Below are positions 58,450-64,000 of a stretch of 64,000 nucleotides of DNA, piece by piece. The notes beneath the pieces were generated by a model that saw nothing but the letters and a program-made list of their open reading frames with translations, made no database searches and was not told the DNA's origin. The position numbers were made by a program, and so were the translations under genes. Source of the DNA: Fomitopsis serialis (Eukaryota > Basidiomycota > Agaricomycetes > Polyporales > Fomitopsidaceae). Within the stretch, counting starts at the first letter, position 1. Every line of letters begins with the position of its first letter. The DNA is taken from NCBI RefSeq assembly GCF_022376445.1, contig NW_025954963.1:1240001-1304000 (forward strand), written 5' to 3'.

Positions 58450-59500
58450 CTGATTATACGCGCGCTGCGTGGGCTCTGAGGTTGGATACCGTCGCAACAA
58501 GCTGAAGAACCGAATCATCGGGCCTGATTGAGGCGCCGCGGAGAAGCTGTAGTTCTGGTGCAGAGTGATGATGGAGACGTCGGGGAGGTCATCCAGAATG
58601 CGCAAGAGTTCGCGGCCGAGGAGCTCCTCGGGATCATACCAGGCCTTGAACAGACTCGCGACATTGAGGAGGTCAAAGCTGACGATGTTCCAGTTGATGA
58701 CCAGCGAGGTGAGGTATTTATGTTCCGTGATAATTCGCGAGAGTGGTGAAGCGAGGGAGTCGCCCCACCCACGTCGAAGTGGGTCAACACAGACAATGAG
58801 CTCCAGCTCCTTGAGACCCCGGTTTTGCGAGAAGTCTAGGATGGCCATCATGTCACCGAAGGAGCGGACGGATGTGTAGTTCAACATGCTCCAGGGAAGC
58901 GCCTGCCGAGCGTAAGATCTCTGGAAGGGGCCCGAGAGAGTGACCAGTTTTGATAGCGAGCTTCCGTAGGTTTGGCAGCGAGACTGCGAACTGGGATGAT
59001 GCCACTGCCAGGAGGTCCGCAGGACATGGGGAACCTCTCATGGACAGGGCCGTGAGACGGGAAAAGCAAGTCAGCAATCGCCCACGACAGTGACATATGA
59101 TGACGGACATTCTCGAGAGCTGGGGTCGTAATGCTCTGCAGCCGCAGATCTCGAGGGATCAAATCCACCTGGTCTTGCCCCCTATCCTCCGTGCAGTGCA
59201 GCTCAAGCAGCTCCAGGTTCGTGAAAATCGCCAGAGATGGAACGTCTGCGGTCTCAATATACGCGATCAGCTCGCGTGCCATGATGAAAACGTCCGGTCA
59301 ACTGCGGACGAGGGCTTGCAGACTAAAAAGGTCCCGATAGTTATCGACCGCCAAAGAAGCTTGCGAGCGGTCGGCCGCCATGGCTGCCCCAACATGTCAG
59401 AGCCCAGGCCTTCAGTACTTCAGTGTGTACCGATCGTTGCAGAGGTAGCCTGTGACCTTGTCCCACGTTTCTCAGGGCAGAAGATCAAGCCAGCCAACTA
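58450..59500 (-). pseudogene. F-box protein copy 4, decayed
   Basis: Homologous to copies 3 and 5 throughout but broken. The F-box start WLDLLP is followed by an in-frame TGA (59472-59474) where others have Gln, then ETWDKVTGYL and further stops in the part matching LKACxLTCRAW. TARKLLW occurs in another frame. Downstream, SLAIFTNLELLEL, LLTCFSRLTAL, LPNLRKLAI, AILDFSQNRGLKELEL and GRELLRILDDLPDVSIITL are spread over three frames. One extra G (GGG, near 59078) explains one shift; RRYPNLRAHAARV is reached only by adding a base near 58480. Several independent lesions mean real decay, not only read error. The ends given are approximate. Confidence 0.75.
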
Positions 59501-60483
59501 GGAGGAGGATTGCGTGAGATAAGTATAGTTGTGATATTATCTGGTATTTCAGTACGTAGAGAACATCGTGCGATGTATCCGTATTTGTGGACCTTGTTTG
59601 ATGTGCTGAAAAGTAGTGCAAAGCTTGTAACAAATGTTAGATGGAGGGACACGCTCAACTCAAATTTCGTACTTACTGCCAATGCGCCGATGCTACGAGG
59701 TTTGACTTGAAGCAGTTGAAGCTTTGATACCCCAGTTTAATGTAGGCGAATGTCTATGAATCGGTGAGTCAAGGTGATCAGTCCTCTTGGTAGCAAGGAT
59801 TCCTTGGAAGACGTGATTAAGCTCTGGCGCTGCTGAGCTTGGTGACTGTCGAGTTCAGCGTTGAACGATGGACGTGGCTCTCTGAGGCATTTGAACTGTG
59901 GCTTGAGCGCCTATTGTGGCTGCCCACTGCATGCTACACAACTTGTTTGCCAAATACTGTACTTACCGTCGACTTGAGCATATGGCCACATCGCCAATGC
60001 AGTGATACACTGGAATTGCGCAGTACGAAGAGCTCGGCGCGGTCAGACTGCGCCAGCCTTGGGCCCGCCGCTGAGTCTCGCCTCGAATCCGAGTCGACGC
60101 CCGAGTCAACCGGGCCGTGAGTATCGGTTTGGCACTGGGTTCTGCGTGACTACACTCGAAGCCGGGCTTGGACACTGTTCTCAAGCTTGAGTGCTGAATA
60201 TACTGGCACTCACGAAGCCCTTCTACAATTCGCCGACGGTTGAGAACAATCACACTGCAGTTTGGCATGAGTGGCATTCGCAATCGATGCAACACATCAT
60301 GGCGTCGAGAGTCGACAAGCTGACTATATGCGTGACATAGACAACGCTTCATGGAGTCTACTCGAAAACGACAAGTAACATAAAGTGATTCAGAGCTACA
60401 CGGTGTTCGGTGTGAGCAATAGAACATAGATGGGGCTGATTGCGAGCACATACCACCAGTGTTATTCTACTGTCCTCCGTGGG
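59501..60483. other. Intergenic region between F-box copies 4 and 5
   Basis: About 980 bp. No gene or repeat recognised. A first exon for copy 4 may have lain here. Confidence 0.4.
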
Positions 60484-61576
60484 TCAAACATCGAACATAG
60501 GGACGCTCCACAGGCCTTTGATGATCCTTCGTTGTTCAAGCCCCTCATTCAGCAATGCCCCACCGCAGAGGTCGAGATGTGACGCAAAACGCACACGGGT
60601 CGGATATGTGCGAAGGTCAGGGAAGCGTCGCAGAAGATGGCCCGCCACATATCGCCGTGCTTGATGCGCCGCATCCGAGGAGTAGTGTTCGCTGGCATAA
60701 GGTGACCACGACGCTCGGCAAGACATCCAGTATGCGGGAGACCTCCCGGCCGAGAAGCTCCCCGGGTTCTTTACATGGCCTACTCGGATCGGGGGCAAGT
60801 TTGCCAAAATATTGAAGGAGGCGGGAGTGCTGGTAATGTAGAGATGCAGGTCGATCAGAGAGTCATGCCGAGCGTTGAGCTGCGAGATAGTGGGGGCCAG
60901 ACAGTCACCCCATCCGCTGCAGTAAGGGTCCAAGCATCCAGTGATCTCCAGCCTCTTTAAGTTTTGGTTCTGGGAGAAGTCGAGCATGTCTGGCAGGATG
61001 TTCGAAAGAACAGCCGGTGGTATACGCAATTCAACAAGCTCCAGAGAGGCGCCTGCCGAGCGCAGAATGGCCGGAAGGGACATTACGAGGTGGTCGGCTT
61101 TGACGGTGAGTTTTCGTAGATGGGGCAGTGAAATGGGCGACGTCTGTGGTAGCGATTCTGCCTGAAAGACTCTGAGACCCCAGAGATCGGGGCCATCACC
61201 TACAGATAGACTTGTGAGACGGGGAAGCACATCAAGAGTCGTTCAAGCGCTGTCGCCGACATGAAGTGATAGAGAGTGTGCACGTCAAGATTCGTGATGC
61301 TCGGAAACCGCAGCTCTTGAGAGATAGACTGGACAGGATCCTGTTCCTCGTGCTCCGAGAAATACAAGTCTAGCTTTCGCAAGTTTGCGAAGGCCGACAG
61401 AGAAGAAACCTCTCTGATCTCGACAAAGACGGATAATTCGCGGACCATTCCAGCAACATTCGGGTGCCTGTGGAGGAGAAGTCGCACGTGAGAAGCACTA
61501 ATAAGGCTCAGCTGGCACCACAGAAGCTTGCGAGCGGTCCGCAGCCATGCCCGACATGCCAGAGCACAGGCCTTTA

Positions 61577-61678
61577 CAGCTAATTTCAGAACGATAGTCA
61601 CTCTCGAACGCGCGCGACATATGGTGACTAAGCGCTCCGCGCTTCGGGAGCGGCGCGCACCGTTCTTCTGCACCACTG
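61577..61678 (+). repeat. Left terminal inverted repeat of the MITE
   Basis: About 102 bp arm. It contains ACGCGCGCGACA, GACTAAGCGCTCC and TTCTGCACCACTG, all found in reverse complement in the right arm. Confidence 0.92.
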
Positions 61679-62022
61679 CAACCTGCGCGAGATCTTCCAC
61701 ACACAGCGACCTGTCCAGGACCAGCCCTCGCAACGACATACACGACACGATCCCGTGAGCAATCAGGTTGATGCGAACCAATACTTATGCAGAATGTGTC
61801 TGGTCAGCCTTGCTCTACAACACCACTGACATTCCAGTGAATCCCATGCCTTGCCAGTCGCGAGCCATGTAGAAAGAGTTCAACTATTCGGACTCTGCGA
61901 GAGTCATGGTAGCTCTACACTACTACTGTAAATGGTAGAGAGACAGGTCCATAATTCAGATTTCAGATCATATATCATCTGTTGTGTCTGCTCGCGCAAA
62001 ATTGACAGGAGACGATGAACGA

Positions 62023-62126
62023 CAGTGGTGCAGAAGAGCGGTGCGCGCCGCCTTCTTGAAGGTTGGAGCGCTTAGTCATCGTCTGTCGCGCGCGTTTGCA
62101 AGTGACTATCGTTCTGAAATTAGCTG
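62023..62126 (-). repeat. Right terminal inverted repeat of the MITE
   Basis: About 104 bp arm, the reverse complement partner of 61577-61678. The main difference is a short hairpin-like part (CTTCAAGAAGG here, GCGCTTCGGGAGC in the left arm). Confidence 0.92.
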
Positions 62127-62312
62127 TAACGTGCCGCGGTCGTTATGAAGGTCATCGATGATGTGGTCCCACACTTCTTGAGGAAGTAGCGAGAGGCCGC
62201 CATTAACTGAAACAGGACAGACAAATAAGCTTCACATAGAATTGGCAACCCTGAAATGTATGGATCTCTGGTACCTACCGTGAGGGTCCAGGGACGTCGT
62301 GCGATGTGCCAT

Positions 62313-62618
62313 TCGGATCCGGAACATGAAGCATGAGTAGCTTCCTGGATGTACTGTCAACCAATTCCATGCAACTGCTAAACAACGAGCTCGGGATAGT
62401 TTGAGATAGAGGAGGTAGCGTACCTTGGTGAGCCCACCGCAACTGCAGGTCGAGTCGACGTCGGAGCAGAGGCCAACTTTGGACGTCAGTGGGTACGGTA
62501 GAACGCCTAGTATCACGTGGAAGCGCTCGCGTACAGACGAGTGCACGGCCTCAGGTGAAGTCATCAACATACCCTCACATACCCCGCCCTCTATTCTCAC
62601 CCAACCATCTCCTAAAAC
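62313..62618. promoter_or_regulatory. Intergenic region, F-box copy 5 and SYLF gene
   Basis: 306 bp between divergent starts (F-box copy 5 on minus, SYLF gene on plus). It should contain the SYLF promoter. No clear motif seen. Confidence 0.4.
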
Positions 62619-63620
62619 ATGTTCGACAGAATCAAGCAGGGCGCACAGAAGGCGGGCAGACAAGCCACTCTACTCGCACAGCAGGGCTCTAGCAAGATCG
62701 CTAGCGAGTCCGCGCAGTTCGTGCACGGCTTCAGTCTCCCCGGAGAGGCAGACAAGGCAGCCAAGACCCTTGCTAGTTTCCTTGGTGCGTAGAGTACATT
62801 CTAATACGTATCGGACATTACTCATGTCCGTGAAGCCAACCCAGAACATCCCGAGTCCGCACTCAACTCTATCCCCAAGGCCGTACTGCAGCGTGCGCGA
62901 GGTGAGTAGACCTGTTCCTCCCATCGGCACCATGTCCCATACGACTTCACCCCGCAGGTCTGGCCGTATTCTCCGTCATCAAGGCAGGCTTCGTGTTCTC
63001 CGGCAAGGCTGGCTCTGGCCTCGTAATTGCGCGCCTCCCTGATGGCTCCTGGTCGGCGCCCTCCTGCATCGCCACCGGAGGCGTTGGTTGGGGCCTCCAG
63101 ATCGGTGCCGACCTGACCGAGTTCGTCATCGTGCTGAACAGCGAGGACGCCGTCCGCGCGTTCTCGATCGGCGGCAACGTCACGATCGGGGGCAATGTTA
63201 GTGCCTCTGCGGGACCCATAGGCACCGGCGCGTCCGTCCAGGCAACGCTCGCGCACCCGGCCCCGATGTTCTCGTACTCCAAGTCCAAGGGTGCGTCGTC
63301 CTTCTGAGCATGTGTGAATAATCAGGCTGAACAAGAGTGTGCGCTCAGGATTGTTTGCTGGCCTATCGCTGGAAGGCACTGCATTGATCGAGCGCAAGGA
63401 TGCGAACCGCGAGTTCTACGGTTCGCCAGTCTCCGCGTCCGACATCTTGAGCGGGCGTGTGCCTCCGCCTGAGGTCGCATCAAAGCTGTACGAAGTCATT
63501 GAAGCGGCTGAGGGTGTCGACGAGAGCGGCCTTCCCGAGAACGCGTACGTCCCCACCGCAACAGGTGACCACATGAACGTCCGGGAAGGCGGAACTGTCT
63601 TCGATGCTGAAGGGCATTAA
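62619..63620 (+). CDS. SYLF-domain protein (Ysc84/SH3YL1 type)
   Basis: 278 aa, exons 62619-62784, 62836-62901, 62958-63290, 63349-63620; phases agree. The SYLF domain (lipid and actin binding, linked to endocytosis in Ysc84 and SH3YL1) covers residues about 60-250: AVLQRARGLAVFSVIKAGF, FSGKAGSGLVIARLPDG, WSAPSCIATGGVGWGLQIG, DLTEFVIVLNSEDAVRAF, GASVQATLAHPAPMFSYSKS, GLFAGLSLEGT. Unlike yeast Ysc84 there is no C-terminal SH3 domain; the protein ends in a short polar tail. The N-terminal about 40 residues (FDRIKQGAQKAGRQATLLAQ) may be an amphipathic helix. Confidence 0.93.
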
Positions 63621-63900
63621 GCACACGACCGATGTTGATGGAAAGGTTATGTACTGATACGACGTTCATCATGTGTTGGTTACTTTGTTTTACGATGTCC
63701 GAGTTCACTGCTGTATTGTAGGTGGCGTCTCGATGCTTAATGTTACGGTTTTTTCCTTCCACATCTTTCAATATCCTCCATAGCCAAAGAATCCATTACG
63801 CGAATACCAGGATGTATATCTACGACATGTAACGACAAGCCATCTAGATGAATGTCCGTGCTACAACAAACCCAACTGAGTGAGCACAAAATATAGGCTT
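63621..63900. other. Convergent intergenic region
   Basis: 280 bp of AT-richer DNA between two convergent stops. No gene seen. Confidence 0.45.
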
Positions 63901-64000
63901 CTAGAAGAACTGGTCCCAGAACCCCGTCGTCCCGTTATTGGGCGCCGCAAAGCTCTCGATCCCGAGCAGCTTGATCATGAGGTTGTAGATGTTGACGTTC
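63901..64000 (-). CDS. Nucleotide pyrophosphatase/phosphodiesterase, C-terminal end
   Basis: Only the last 33 codons lie in the window: NVNIYNLMIKLLGIESF, then APNNGTTGFWDQFF and TAG. The pattern (E)NVxIYNLMxxLLGxxxAPNNGT is the C-terminal signature of type I phosphodiesterases/nucleotide pyrophosphatases (alkaline phosphatase superfamily). The catalytic part is beyond the right edge. Confidence 0.75.
   Translation of the reverse strand, partial: NVNIYNLMIKLLGIESFAAPNNGTTGFWDQFF

Larger units (their letters stand above)
61577..62126. mobile_element. 550 bp MITE, TA target site, Tc1/mariner-like
   Basis: Non-autonomous DNA element. Both ends start CAGCTAATTTCAGAACG; the outer 26 bp are identical and the inverted arms extend about 102 bp (61577-61678) and 104 bp (62023-62126) with a few mismatches. 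It is flanked by TA on both sides (61575-61576, 62127-62128), the target duplication of Tc1/mariner elements. The middle about 340 bp has no coding frame. It sits in the F-box exon of copy 5, and taking it out gives an in-frame coding junction, which defines both borders. No other copy was seen in the window. Confidence 0.92.
60484..62312 (-). pseudogene. F-box protein copy 5, split by a MITE
   Basis: Exon 1 62312-62279 (MAHRTTSLDPH), intron, exon 2 from 62206: GGLSLLPQEVWDHIIDDLHNDRGT. The frame then enters the MITE (61577-62126) and stops after a few codons. Past the element, KACALACRAWLRTARKLLW continues. Removing the element and one TA copy joins RGT to LKACALACRAW exactly in frame. Downstream are VSSLSAFANLRKLDLY, ALERLLMCFP, LPHLRKLTV, DMLDFSQNQNLKRLEI. 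A further one-base loss sits in the C run on minus (GGGG, 61221-61224; CFP to RLTSLSV). The insertion lies inside the F-box, so the product cannot be a normal receptor. Confidence 0.85.

Overview
The window is nuclear DNA of a filamentous basidiomycete, most likely an Agaricomycete; a polypore-like placement is my guess. The reasons are GC-rich genes split by many 50-70 bp GT-AG introns, CT-rich leaders before start codons, and family content: F-box/leucine-rich clusters, MYND-finger arrays, membrane-anchored aspartic proteases and a CBM20 glucoamylase. I saw no tRNA, rRNA or CRISPR. Exons were joined by hand from splice consensus, reading-phase continuity and protein families.

Layout. 1-853 (-): 5' part of a CreA/Mig1 carbon catabolite repressor, followed by about 6 kb with no confident gene. 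7.07-9.95 kb: a divergent pair, a CEP95/DUF5745-like protein (-) and guanine deaminase (+). 10.55-15.38 kb (-): four tandem copies of a small MYND-finger gene. 16.2-19.65 kb (+): a small membrane-associated helical protein and RanGAP. 19.9-23.15 kb (-): a DUF3605 protein and a Pex24/dysferlin-domain peroxin. 23.5-31.7 kb: two head-to-head paralogous membrane-anchored aspartic proteases, separated by about 3.3 kb that includes a GC-rich degenerate repeat. 32.3-36.2 kb (+): dynactin p62 and a two-pass membrane protein with a PPxY motif. 38.1-40.25 kb (+): GH15 glucoamylase with CBM20. 41.0-44.2 kb (+): two intact F-box genes. 44.7-49.5 kb: VDAC porin (-), a Cdc25/rhodanese phosphatase (+), COX20 (-) and a secreted 9-residue-repeat protein (-). 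49.5-54.0 kb: no gene seen. 54.0-55.4 kb (+): aquaglyceroporin. 56.2-62.3 kb (-): three more F-box copies, all damaged, the last split by a 550 bp MITE at a TA target. 62.6-63.6 kb (+): SYLF (Ysc84-type) protein. 63.9 kb to the edge (-): C-terminus of a nucleotide pyrophosphatase/phosphodiesterase.

Themes. Housekeeping genes (RanGAP, dynactin, VDAC, COX20, peroxin) alternate with expanding lineage-specific families (MYND x4, F-box x5, aspartic protease x2). A sugar-repression regulator and a starch-degrading enzyme lie about 37 kb apart; I claim no direct link.

Data quality. Several conserved genes (RanGAP twice, the peroxin twice, MYND copy D, F-box copies 3 and 5) carry one-base frameshifts, mostly in short homopolymers. 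In RanGAP, expected to be essential, assembly error is more likely than gene decay, so apparent pseudogenes here need read-level checking. The strongest structural observations are the MITE that splits an F-box gene and leaves an exact in-frame empty site, the MYND array with its second Cys/His module, and a 21 bp duplication of a 5' splice site in the glucoamylase gene.
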